Source of the DNA: Aquarana catesbeiana | Taxonomy: Eukaryota > Chordata > Amphibia > Anura > Ranidae | DNA: 64,000 nucleotides | Direction: 5' to 3' | Assembly: GCF_042186555.1 (NCBI RefSeq) | Contig: NC_133336.1 | Location: 192,564,251-192,628,250, forward strand | Shown here: piece by piece, positions 12,149-22,400 of the stretch | How the letters are laid out: each line of letters begins with the position of its first letter | Numbering within the stretch: position 1 is the first letter of the stretch | Position numbers and translations under genes: made by a program | Notes under the pieces: generated by a model | Seen by the model: the letters and a program-made list of their open reading frames with translations, nothing else | The model's database searches: none | Told to the model about the DNA's origin: nothing

Positions 12149-13091
12149 TAACTCAAACATTTGCTCACAGCAGCCAAGGCTTGCATTCCAGCATTATGGA
12201 AAAGTACAAGTCTCCAACAATAGTTCAATGGGAGGCAAGGATTTCTGGAAAGTCTCACCATGATCCAGGAGGAACAAGAGGATAAATGTTGGAAGATTTG
12301 GACCCCTCACTTTTTTTTTAAAGAGATCAGATTCCTTTTTGCCTCTCAGTCGTAATTTGTCCATCTCTTTTCTATACAACAGTATCTACTCTCTTTGACT
12401 TGGTAGATGGAACTATCCGAGAAGGAGATGATTTATTTAACCCAACGCCCTGCTGCCTTGCTCTTCTGTATCCCCTCCTTCTCCCCCTTCTTCCCTCCAT
12501 ACCCTTATCATATTTCCCAAGGCAGGCCATATCTATCATCATTAAGGCAGTCCTTACATGGAGCAAATTTCTTTCCTGCATCTATGGGTTGCAGGAAAAA
12601 GTTTGATTGATTCCCCCATCAACACAGACAGTGTTGACAAGGGAATCCCTCCCACCGAGCCATGGTGTTCTCCCGGCGGGGGGCGGAGGAAAACAATGAT
12701 TATTGCTAGCGGCTATACCAGCTGTTGCTGATAATCGTAGGTAAAATCAGGCAAGTTGGTTGTACCCAAGTTCATTAATCAATCAATTTGGTACATTCAG
12801 CCTACCTATACATGATTCAAATCTTGGCCAGTTCCTGCTGAACCGGCCAAGATTTGAACTGCATATGGCCGGCCTTAGTTTTTATCTTCTCTTGCTGTTA
12901 CTTTCTTTGTGGAACACACTATTGTTCACCTTCTATAAAGGTTTTCTTCTTCTTGAAAAATTAATAAAATATTCTGGAATTCGACGTTCATTGCTAACTG
13001 CCAACAATGCCTTGACACACCACGCAGCTTCTGTTACGTGTTGAGGCACTTTCTCTTCTTATATCTGTATGTTCTGTGCTGCTGGTTGTAC

Positions 13092-14515
13092 TTAGGGATG
13101 AGCCAAACACCCCCCGGTTCGGTTCGCATCCAGAACATGCGAACAGGCAAAAAATTTGTTCGAACGCGCTGTTAAAGTCTATGGGACACGAACATGAATA
13201 ATCAAAAGAGCTCATTTTAAAGGCTTATATGCAAGTTATTGTCATAACTGTTTGGGGTCCTGGGTATCAATGCAAAAAGAAGTTTTAAAAACGGACGTTT
13301 TTTCGGGAGCAGTGATTTTAATAATGCTTAAAGTGAAACAATAAAAGTGTAATGTTTCTTTAAATTTCGTACCTGGGGGGTGTCTATAGTATGCCTGTAA
13401 AGGGGCGCATGTTTCCCATGTTTAGAACAGTCTGACAGCAAAATGACATTTCTAAAGGAAAAAAAGTAATGTAAAACTACTATCGCTAGTGCAGGCTATA
13501 ATGAATTGTCGGTCCGGCAATACACATAAAAGTTCATTAATAAAAACAGCATGGAATTTCCCCACAGGGGAACCCCAAACCAAGATTAAAAAAAAAAAAT
13601 GAGTGGGGGTCCCCCTAAATTCCATACCAGGCCCTTCAGGTCTGGTATGGATATTAAGGGGAACCCCGCGCAAAAATTAAAAAAAAAATGGTGTGGGGGT
13701 CCCCCTCAAAATCCATACCAGACCTGTCTGGTATGGATTTTAAGGAGAACCCGGCGCCAAAATTAAAAAAAAAAATGATGTGGGGTCCCCCCAAAAAGCC
13801 ATACCAGACCCTCATCCGAGCACGCAACCTGGCAAGCCGCAGGAAAAGAGGGGGGATGAGAGAGCGCCCCCCCTCCTGAACTGTACCAGGCCACATGCCC
13901 TCAACATTGGGAGGGTGCTTTGGGGTAGCCCCCCAAAGCACCTTGTCCCCATGTTGATGGGGAGAAGGGCCTCATCCCCACAACCTTTGCCCAGTGGTTG
14001 TGGGGGTATGCGGGTGGGGGACTTATCGGAATCTGGAAGCCCCCTTTAACAAGGGGACCCCCAGATCCCGCCCCCCCTCCCGTGTGAATTGGTAATGGGG
14101 TACAAATGTACCCCTACCATTTCACAAAAAAATTGTCTAAAAGGTTAAAAAACACAAGAGACGGTTTTTGACAAGTCCTTTATTAATTCCTTCTTTTTTC
14201 ATCTTCTTTCTTCTGGTCTTCCTTTGGTGTTCTTCTTCTTCCTCCATCTTCTTCTTCTTCATCTTCTTCTTTTCCATCTTCTTCTTCCTCCGCTCTTCTC
14301 ATCCTGCATCTTCCTCTGGCTTCTTCTCCACTCTGTCCGCACTATCCACCTCAGTGGGAGTCTTCTGCCGTGTGACGCTTCGGTTCCTCTGACACTTCTT
14401 ATATAACGGAGGGGGGGGGCACCTGGTGACCTCATCCTCCTCTGACGCACAGGGACTTCACGGGGGACTTCTCTATGGCTTTCCCCATGTTGTCAGAGGG
14501 GGGCGGGGTCACCAG
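13092..14515. repeat. Ranid-type interspersed repeat, 1.4 kb
   Basis: The block begins TAGGGATGAGCCAAACACC and contains several GGTCTGGTATGGAT/ATCCATACCAGACC alternations, a CTT-rich stretch (14190-14300) and a G-rich segment. An inverted fragment of its 13930-14010 part occurs at 715-830. I recall this family as abundant in ranid frogs, but its class is unknown to me. Confidence 0.55.
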
Positions 14516-14523
14516 GGTACAGT

Positions 14524-14850
14524 GGCGGCACAGTGGTGTAGTGGGTAGCACTCTGGCCTAGCAGGGTGGCTGGTTTGAATCCCAACCACGACACTACCTG
14601 CCTGGAGTTTTCATGTTCTCCCTGTGCCTGTGTGGGTTTCCTCCGGGAACGCAGGTTTCCTCCCACACTCCAAAGACATGCTGGTAGGTTAATGGGCTTC
14701 TGTCCAAAATTGGCCCTAATATATGAATGTGAGTTGGGGACCTTGGATTGTGGGCTCCTTGAGGGTAGGGACCGATGTGAGTATGCGATGTATGTGTGGA
14801 GTGCTGCGTAAATTGACGGCGCTATATGGGTACCTTAAATAAATAGGGAT
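14524..14850 (+). mobile_element. tRNA-derived SINE (V-SINE-like)
   Basis: The tRNA-like head has GTAGTGGGTAGCAC (A box region) and GGTTTGAATCC (B box, 14572-14582). The body carries GTTCTCCCTGTGCCTGTGTG and TTTCCTCCCACACTCCAAAG, the central domain of V-SINEs. The tail GCTGCGTAAATTGACGGCGC TATAT is LINE-derived. It would be transcribed by RNA polymerase III. Confidence 0.85.
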
Positions 14851-15781
14851 AATTGTAGACACGCACCCACACTCATTCAGGTTGAACTGGATGGACTGGT
14901 GTCTTTATTCAACCTTACTAACTATGTAACTATGTGTGGCGTGTGGAGAGCTCCAACTAGACTCAATGGTAGGCCACTGATGGTCCTGAGTTTAGGGAAA
15001 CAATTTTGGATAACCCCTTCATAAAACAACGCTAATATCAATACTTGAGGGCTGTTCTCTGCAGTGTAGAGTACCCTGGTACTGTGCTATCCAATTACCT
15101 CTAGCAGTGACTGAATAGTAAATATTGGCAATGTATGGCTGGCCTAAATGATGCTACCTATCTCTGTAAGTGGCATTACTGTAGCTACTATTGTTATGAG
15201 ATCTATTACTTGTGTTCGGCTTAAATTATAGTCATCAATTCCCTGTTATCTTCAGTTTTATGACATCCTGCCTTCCTTTCATTGATATATATTGATTCCA
15301 CAGTCTTGTAGAAGGCCAAGGTGAAAGGAAAAGGAAACACGGAAGACTTTTGCTTTGAATTAGCAAGGTATGGAGACCCAGGGGTGCTTAATATACTGGA
15401 GATACAACAGAAATTGGAAATCATTTTAAAAGCAGCAAAGGTTGAGGCCATGTTCATTAACATGTTAGCAACAGCAAATGCATGGCCAAGATTCAGATTA
15501 AAAGTGAACTCCAAAAAGGCATCTAAATACATAGTTATATTCTATGAAGTCTTACCAAAATATTTGTCATATTTAGCCAGTGATCCAGATAGCACAGTCA
15601 ACTTCTGCACTCCCCAAGACCTCTCTGCAAATTAAATTGCAGGTAAGCAAAACAACCTGGTCTAGGACCTGCCCTACCCTGTGATTGGACAGTGTTGGAG
15701 CCAAAGCACATTGGGTGGATCATCATTCTGCTTTTTCAGAGAAAGCAGCATAGCAGTCATTCAAATGAAGAGATCATCCAC

Positions 15782-17221
15782 CAGTGGCGGCCAAAAAAAT
15801 GTGAAAAAAAATCATCAATTGCAGCCACTGTTCTATCAAACGCTGCCACTGTGTCATCAAACGCTGCCACTGTGCCCTCAAATGCTGCTACTGTACCATC
15901 AATTGCAGCCACTGTGCCATTAAACTCTGCCACTGTGCCCATCAAATGCTGCCACTGTGCCCATCAAACGCTGCCACTGTGCCCTCAAATGCTGCCACTT
16001 TGCCATCAATTGCAACCACTGTGTCAAACGCTGCCACTGTGCCAATCAAATGCTGCCACTGTGCCCATCAAACGCTGCCACTGTGCCCTCAAATGCTGCC
16101 ACTGTGCCATCAATTGCAGCCACTGTGCCATCAAACTCTGCCACTGTGCCCATCAAATGCTGCCACTGTGCCCATCAAACGCTGCCACTGTGCCCTCAAA
16201 TGCTGCCACTGTGCCATCAATTGCAGCCACTGTGTCAAACGCTGCCACTGTGCCAATCAAATACTGCTACTGTGCCCATCAAACGCAGCCACTGTGCCAA
16301 ACGCTGCTGTGCCAATCAAACACTGCGACTGTGCCATCAAATACTGCCACTGTGCCCTCAAATGCTGCTTCTGTGCCCTCAAATGCTGCCACTGTGCCAT
16401 CAGTTGCAGCCACTGTGCCATCAAATGCTGCCACTGTGCTCATCAAACGCTGCCACTGTGCCATCAAACGCTGTACTGTGCCATCAAACTCTGCCACTGT
16501 GCCCTCAAACTCTTCTACTGTGCCATCCAAGCTGCCACTGTGCCATCAAATACTGCCACTGTGCCCATCAAATGCAGCCACTGTACCAAACGCTGCCACT
16601 GTGCCCATCAAACGCTGCCAGTGTGCCCATCAAATTCTGCCAGAGTGCCCATCATATGCTGCCAGTGTGCCCATCAAATGCTGCCAGTGTACCCATTAAA
16701 TACTGCCAGTGTGCCCTTGAATGCCCCCAGTGTGACCCCCGCCCGCTTGCTGTCTGCCCGGAACTTACCCTGTCTTGGTGGGGCAGCAGGTGACGGGGAC
16801 AAGCGGGGTCCTCCATGCGTCTCCTGCCATTCTCATCTCCCATCCTCTCCTCCTGATAGGCGTCCAATTGCGGTGCCTGTCGTTTCAGTCAATCAGGTGA
16901 CAGGTAACAGACCCGAGCACCTGAGTGGCGGAGAGGCGGTTTAGTGTTAGGAAAGCGAATAGACATTCGCTTTTCTAACACAGCTGAGTGACCTGCGAGC
17001 ACCCAGCATGGAGCTCGCAGGTCACTTTTTTGACACCTATTAGAACCTATGGCTTTAATCAGGTGCTTCAAAAACACCCCCCCCCCCGCTGTAATTCAGG
17101 GGCCGGGCGCCTGAATAGGGGGTGGCAGCGGTGCAATGCATGGGTCTAGCTATTGGTGATAGAGGGGCTGCAGGAGAGAGGGGGTGGCGCCTGTGCACCC
17201 TTAATGCACAGGCCGCCACTG
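15782..17221. mobile_element. Non-autonomous hAT element carrying a minisatellite
   Basis: An exact 8-bp duplication, TCATCCAC, lies at 15774-15781 and 17222-17229. The termini CAGTGGCGGCC and GGCCGCCACTG are perfect inverted repeats. Most of the interior is the CTGCCACTGTGCC array; the right part is G/C-rich unique sequence. No transposase is present. Confidence 0.9.
15830..16735. repeat. ~22-bp minisatellite CTGCCACTGTGCCCATCAAA
   Basis: About 40 units of CTGCCACTGTGCC plus CATCAAATG or TCAAATG. Unit length varies (about 19-23 bp), so the phase drifts. All three plus-strand frames stay open for 270-330 codons, simply because the unit contains no stop in any frame. This is an array, not a protein gene. 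Confidence 0.95.
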
Positions 17222-17614
17222 TCATCCACCAATCCAGCAGATCCTCTCCACTCATGGAAATCACCAAGTGTCACCACCATTAATAAAGTGAACACTCACC
17301 AGACCATAAGCTGTATCGAATACAGCAATCACATCATGTTTCACAAACACAGATTGGACAAAACGCGTCAGTGGAATCTCAGTGATGATGTCATGACGCT
17401 GCACGACCCGGGTCGGCAGTGGCTCTCTATGTGAGTTACTTGCATTTTTTTTCTAATTTACCTGTCTGGCTTTTATCCTGTAGTGTGTATCCTTGTAATA
17501 CAAATACTACACTATCACCGATCTTTGTCAGCTCCTTGGTGAGCTTTATACATTATAGTGGGAACTGAATGTTGCTAGTGCTAAATAGAGGTTATTCCGG
17601 AACTGGTATACATA

Positions 17615-18530
17615 CACTATATTACCAAATCTATTCGGATGCCTTTACACGCACATAAACTTTAATGGCATCCCAGTCTTAGTCTTAGTAGGGTTTAATT
17701 ATGAGTTAGCCCACCCTTTGCAGCTATAACAGCTTCAACTCTTCTGGGAAGGCCGTCCACAAGGTTTAGGAGTGTGTTTATGGGAATGTTTGACCATTCT
17801 TCCAGAAGTGCATTTGTGAGGTCAGGCGCTGATGTTGGACGAGAAGGCCTGGCTTGCAGTCGCCACTCTAATTCATATCAAAGGTGTTCTATCACGTTGA
17901 AGATAGGCCAGTCAAGTTCCTCCACCCCAAACTCTCTGATCCATGTCTTTATGGACCTTGCTTTGTGTACTGGTCCAAATCATTTGGTGGAGGGGGGATT
18001 ATCGTGTGGGGTTGTTTTTCAGGGGTTGGGCTTGGCCTCTTAGTTCCAGTGAAGGGAACTCTTAAGGCGTCAGCATACCAAGACATTGTAGATAAATTCA
18101 TGCTCCCAACATTGTGGGAACAGTTTGGGGATGGCCCCTTCCTGTTCCAACATGACTGCGCACCAGTGCACAAAGCAATGTCCATAAAGACATGGATGAG
18201 CAAGTTTGGGGTGGCGGAACTTGACTGGCCTGCAAAGAGTCCTGACCTCAGCCCGATAGAACACCTTTGATATGAATTAGAGACTGTGAACCAGGCCTTC
18301 TCATCCAACATCAGTGCCTGACCTCACAAATGCGCTTCTGGAAGAATGGTCAAACATCCCCATAAACACACTCCTAAACCTTGTGGACAGCCTTCCCAGA
18401 AGAGTTGAAGCTGTTATAGCTGCAAAGGGTGGGCCAACTCAATATTGCACCCTATGGACTAAGACTGGGATGCCATTAAAGTTCATGTGTGTGTAAAGGC
18501 AGGTTTCCCAATACTTTTGGTAATATAGTG
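17615..18530 (+). mobile_element. Palindromic Tc1/mariner derivative
   Basis: TA duplications flank CACTATATTACCAAA and TTTTGGTAATATAGTG. The left ~360 bp (to about 17975) is an inverted copy of the transposase 3' part that also forms the right ~360 bp. Between them the plus strand reads GGGIIVWGCFSGVGLGLLVP, FLFQHDCAPVHKA and AKSPDLSPIEHL, the DDE core of a Tc1-like transposase with its second Asp and the final Glu region. It is too short and rearranged to be active. Confidence 0.85.
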
Positions 18531-18913
18531 TATATCCTGGGAAGGGCCGTGCACTGATGTGACGTCAGCACTGAGACTCCGCCCAACGATAGAACACCTT
18601 TGGTATGAATTAGAGACTGTGAACCAGGCCTTCTCATCCAACATCAGTGCCTGACCTCACAAATGCGCTTCTGGAAGAATGGTCAAACATCCCCATAAAC
18701 ACATTCCTAAACCTTGTGGATAGCCTTCCCAGAAGAGTTGAAGCTGTTATAGCTGCAAAGGGTGGGCCAACTCAATATTGCACCCTATGGACTAAGACTG
18801 GGATGCCATTAAAGTTCATGTGTGTGTAAAGGCAGGCTTCCCAATACTTTTGGTAATATAGTGTATATTCTGGGAAGGGCCGTGCACTGGTGTGACGTCA
18901 GCACTGAGACTCC
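18256..18913. repeat. 333-bp tandem duplication spanning the Tc1 end
   Basis: ATAGAACACCTTTG begins at about 18257 and again at 18590. The two copies are almost identical and include the Tc1 right terminus plus flanking CCGTGCACTG.TGTGACGTCA. The breakpoints do not match the transposon ends. Confidence 0.9.
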
Positions 18914-19354
18914 GCCCAACGTGTTTTGTCCAGTCTTGTGTGAAACATGTTGCGATTGCTGTATTCATTACAGCTTATGCTCTGGTGAGTGCTTACTTTG
19001 TTAAAGGCGGTTGCACTTTGTGATTTCCATGCACAGAGAGGATCTGCTGGGTTGGTGGAAGATTTCTTCATTTGAATGTTTTTGTTCTCATAGACTTTAT
19101 GGCACATTGCAGAGAACACGTTTTATTCACATATTCATGTTTTTGGTGCTGCATTATTTGATTTCATTTAGTTTTTGGATTTGGTATATCAAATTTCCAG
19201 GGGCCACACTTGTTATCACAGCGCAGATTAAATATTGCAATAAGTTAGCATAGCAGTCATGTTAACAGCTAAGAAGAGTGATTTTAAAAAGGTACTTATT
19301 CAGGTTTTTTAGTGAAGAAATGTACAAAATATGATGTATATGAAACAAACTTAC

Positions 19355-19457
19355 GATTTATTCCAAACTTCGAATGTCTTCCGCACTTGTTGAGCACAAT
19401 CAGCAGGAGGAGAAGGAAGAAGCAGGCGAAGATGGCCAGTCCCACAGCCACAGAGAC
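19355..19457 (-). CDS. ntrk1: ntrk1 exon, transmembrane helix
   Basis: This 103-nt exon lies between CCCATCAG and GTAAGT. It reads VSVAVGLAIFACFFLLLLLI then VLNKCGRHSKFGIN plus one base (C) of an Arg codon. It gives about 23 hydrophobic residues followed by the basic stop-transfer NKCGRHSKFG, almost identical in plan to mammalian TrkA. This is the last exon of the gene visible here; the intracellular exons must lie at least 19.3 kb further on. A foldback insertion ends only about 95 bp from its donor. Confidence 0.96.
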
Positions 19458-22400
19458 CTGATGGGAAACACAATCCTCTCAGTGATCCTGTTCTTCAATT
19501 CTTGAGCATTATCACTTGTTAAACGTTAAGTCACAGAGGATAAACGGTTTATTGGAGCCGCTCACAGCTGCACAATCATCTGGAAAATGTGTAAACTGAT
19601 ATGATAAGCACAGATTTTTAAGGGCCGTGTCCCATTGGAGATTCTGTTGCTGGCAAGTTGCTGACGGAAATGTGAGAATACTCACCTGCTCCTACAGGTC
19701 AAGGCCAAGAAACTGCAAAATCTCAATGGCCATTGAAAGAAAAACAACAGAGTGACATGGTTTGGGTAAGTGATGCTATAGGAGCAGGTGAGCATTCTCA
19801 CAGTTCTTTTGGCAATCTTGTCCTTGGAGATTTGATATTAGTAGAAAAGATCGCTACGGAGACATAGGCCTAAATGGAGATATATCCCACATCAACTAGT
19901 CAAGTGCAATTTTTCAGTAACTTGATTTAAAAAAAGTCACATCCTACTGGATGAAATGGGTTATTATTTTATGCTAAATTGGCCATACATTATTCAATTT
20001 TTGGCCATTTGTCAGGAGTGTTTAGCGCTCTAGCTCCTCATTCCAGCATCCTGGTTTTGGTTGTGGCATTCTCCTTGTCTGTCTGTCCACCTGCAAGGTG
20101 ATTGATGTGGCCAGTCTCTCGGTGGAGGCCAAACCTGATTTAAGCCAGCCAAGCCTGCAGTCTCATTCTTGTGATAGCGTGTGTAATACATAAGCAAGCT
20201 ACCTGTTTGTCTGCCCTGCTCTGCTAGATTGACTTACCTCATTGACGACCTCAGATCGGATATCAACTATTCTCTGAACTCTGCCTGCTTTTTGACTTTG
20301 GATTTTGACCCTGATTATTCTGAGCCTTGCCTACCTTGTACCTGGACTGTCTTTGAATCCCTCTGCTACTACTACTAAAGGGGGCTACTATAGGTGAAGA
20401 ACACAGAAGTGAGCTATAGTGTCTGACCACCGGCGTTAGGGGTGAGCATGACGCAGATGAGCCAGTGAAAGTTTGCTCAGTGGGTGGCCCTCCCTTTAAA
20501 CTCCTGCCTGACAACCTTGCATTGACATCCTTGTCCACCTGCAAGGTGATTGATGTGGCCAGTCTCTCGGTGGAGGCCAAACCTGATTTAAGCCAGCCAA
20601 GCCTACAGTCTCATCCTTGTGATAGCATGTGTAATACATGATCAAGCTACCTGTTTGTCTGCCCTGCTCTGCTAGATTGACTTACCTCGTTGACGACCTC
20701 AGATTGGATATCAACTATTCTCTGAACTCTGCCTGCCTTTTGACATCGGATCTTGACCCTGATTATTCTGAGCCTTGCCTACCTTGTACCTGGACTGTCA
20801 TTGAACCCTTCTGCCTGTCTGCCAACCACAAGTACCTGTTTGCTTTGCTCAGTTTGCACCTGCCCTGGCGTGGTAGCCAGACACTATAGCATTGTGTATA
20901 AGTCCTGGGGGCAACCGAGTACCGGTAGGCCTGCTTGCCTTATGGGAAAGGGGACTGCTATAGGTGAAGAACACAGAAGAGAGCTATAGTGGCTGACCAC
21001 CGGAGTTAGGGGTAAGTGTGACACCGATGAGCCAGTGAAAGTTTGCTCAGTGCGTGGCCCTCCCTTTACACTCCTGCCTGACATCCTTGCATTGAAAAAC
21101 GGAAGGAGCTGGACAGAACATTTTTGGGAGAACAGCATGGCTGCATCCAATCAGATACAGCTGCTGTACAATAAGAGCAGCAGAAGATTTGTCCATTAGT
21201 GCAGTATAGTATGGATGGAAGAGTCAGAGTTTCTGTGTTCAGCCTGTAGTGAGTGTATGGCCAACTTTACTTTGCAAATCCAGCTCTTCTTTACTTCTGG
21301 CTACTGCCCCGCCCCCCCCCCCCCACCCCCAAAGCATCCCTACACAGAACGAAGTATATGTATACATACCTTTTTTCCAAGTCAGGAAATTATTTGCTTC
21401 CCCCTGATCAGTTTGTGATGACTTGAGACCGCTCTCTACCGTGAGTCCAAGTCTGCCTGCTGACACACCCCCAAGGTCCGGTTGCAGAGAACAGAACTTG
21501 TATTAATGTCAGCGTTCAATAATTCACAACAAGCCTGCTGGAAAGGCGCCCAGCCATGAACACTCACCCAATGTATCAGTGGTGTGCAGCAGAGCAAGTC
21601 TCAGAGGTGCCAGCAGTGTCTGTCTTGAGGGGTGAAATGCGGCCTTGCTCTTACCCAAATGGGGAGGTCCTCAGGAAGGATGGCATGTCCCTATCCTTTC
21701 CCTACTCAACTGGAACCTCTTACTGCTGCTAATTACTGTCCCTGTCAGACAGGTGACAAAGCCTGGGAGCCAGGGCCTTAAACAGGCTCTGCCTGATCCA
21801 AGATGGCTACCAGAGTTACATGGGATGGCAGCATCCAATTGGATAGCTTCCTTAATAACCCAGGAAACCATAGAGGAACCAAATTCCTCTTGGCTTTCCT
21901 TCCAACTGCAATGGTGCTGTGGTCGAGCGCCACCTACAGTGAAGAAATTAGACATGCATGGGACAACACCAGAAAAGGGTGAGTAATGCTGCTTTAAAGC
22001 AAAGTAAGAAATTAAAAACACTAATTGATAAGATTATCCACATTAAGACTTAAGAATCAGTCTCTTAAGTATATATAAATAATTACTAAATCTATAGTAT
22101 CTTTTCAAATTCTCATTTGGAATTTGTGTCTTTATTCGGGATCAAAAGTACAACATGATCAAAGAGGAACAGGCTTACCACAAGGTCTTGGCAGAAACTC
22201 TGCTTGTAAATTTTAATATGATTTCGATTTATCAGAGACCCCATAAGACCTTATTTTGCATTTTAAAAGTTTTCTGCAGAAACCCAGTATTTACTGAATA
22301 TCACTTAGTGGTTTTTGTTTCCCCTTAGACCTGTTTTTTTTTTTAACTAATGGCCAACAAATTAACACGTTGATAAATGGACTTAAATTACATGTGATGG

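Larger units (their letters stand above)
10940..12370 (+). pseudogene. L1/Tx1-like LINE ORF2 C-terminal remnant, split by MITEs
   Basis: The plus strand reads YQEGGYKLLIQSYRTPAKLH then CRCCRESEGTSILIFWECPK. This is the region after the reverse transcriptase in L1-type ORF2 (YKLL..WYRTP, CxxC..G...H.WW.CP). A frame change follows (DFWDEVENTIRTLM). The match stops at 11447 and resumes after 12151 with HLLTAAKACIPALWKS and WKIWTPH, the usual final ORF2 segment. The gap is exactly the two MITEs at 11451-12148. Several frameshifts show it is dead. Confidence 0.7.
15761..19246. mobile_element. Foldback insertion with 14-bp direct repeats, host of two nested elements
   Basis: AGCATAGCAGTCAT lies at 15747-15760 and 19247-19260. 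Between them the left arm (15761-15781 then 17230-17400) is the inverse of 18895-19073, for example CCAGCAGATCCTCTCC versus GAGAGGATCTGCTGG. A unique tail of about 170 bp (19074-19246) lies only on the right. The left arm was later split by a hAT element and the loop by a Tc1. The loop edges carry AAAACGCGTC and TGACGTCA-like sites. Confidence 0.75.
1..19354 (-). other. ntrk1: ntrk1 intron after the transmembrane exon (incomplete)
   Basis: No kinase exon could be found on the minus strand here, so the intron is at least 19.35 kb. Outside the listed elements: 1-560 is T/C-rich with a faint internal repeat (CTGCTCAC...GCTATA); 580-830 is an inverted fragment of the repeat at 13092-14515; 840-1085, 8251-8680, 9660-10470, 12370-13090 and 14850-15740 show nothing recognisable beyond simple AT-rich sequence. 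12730-12885 resembles 50935-51110 and 54270-54545 (a possible small inverted-repeat element). Confidence 0.7.

Noticed and set aside
14168..14406. ORFs rich in Phe/Leu/Ser
   Set aside because: They translate a CTT-rich simple sequence within a repeat.
15321..15635. A 104-codon plus-strand ORF (MKGKGNTEDFCFELARYGDP...)
   Set aside because: Composition is protein-like but I recognise no family, and there are no splice partners or flanking signals; treated as chance.
15692..16944. Three overlapping plus-strand ORFs of 278-335 codons
   Set aside because: They are frames of one minisatellite whose unit lacks stops in every frame; no domain, splice sites or codon pattern support a gene.
1..19354. 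Kinase exons of ntrk1
   Set aside because: I looked on the minus strand for the NPQYF, GEGAFGKV and HRDLATRN segments and found none; they must lie outside the window.
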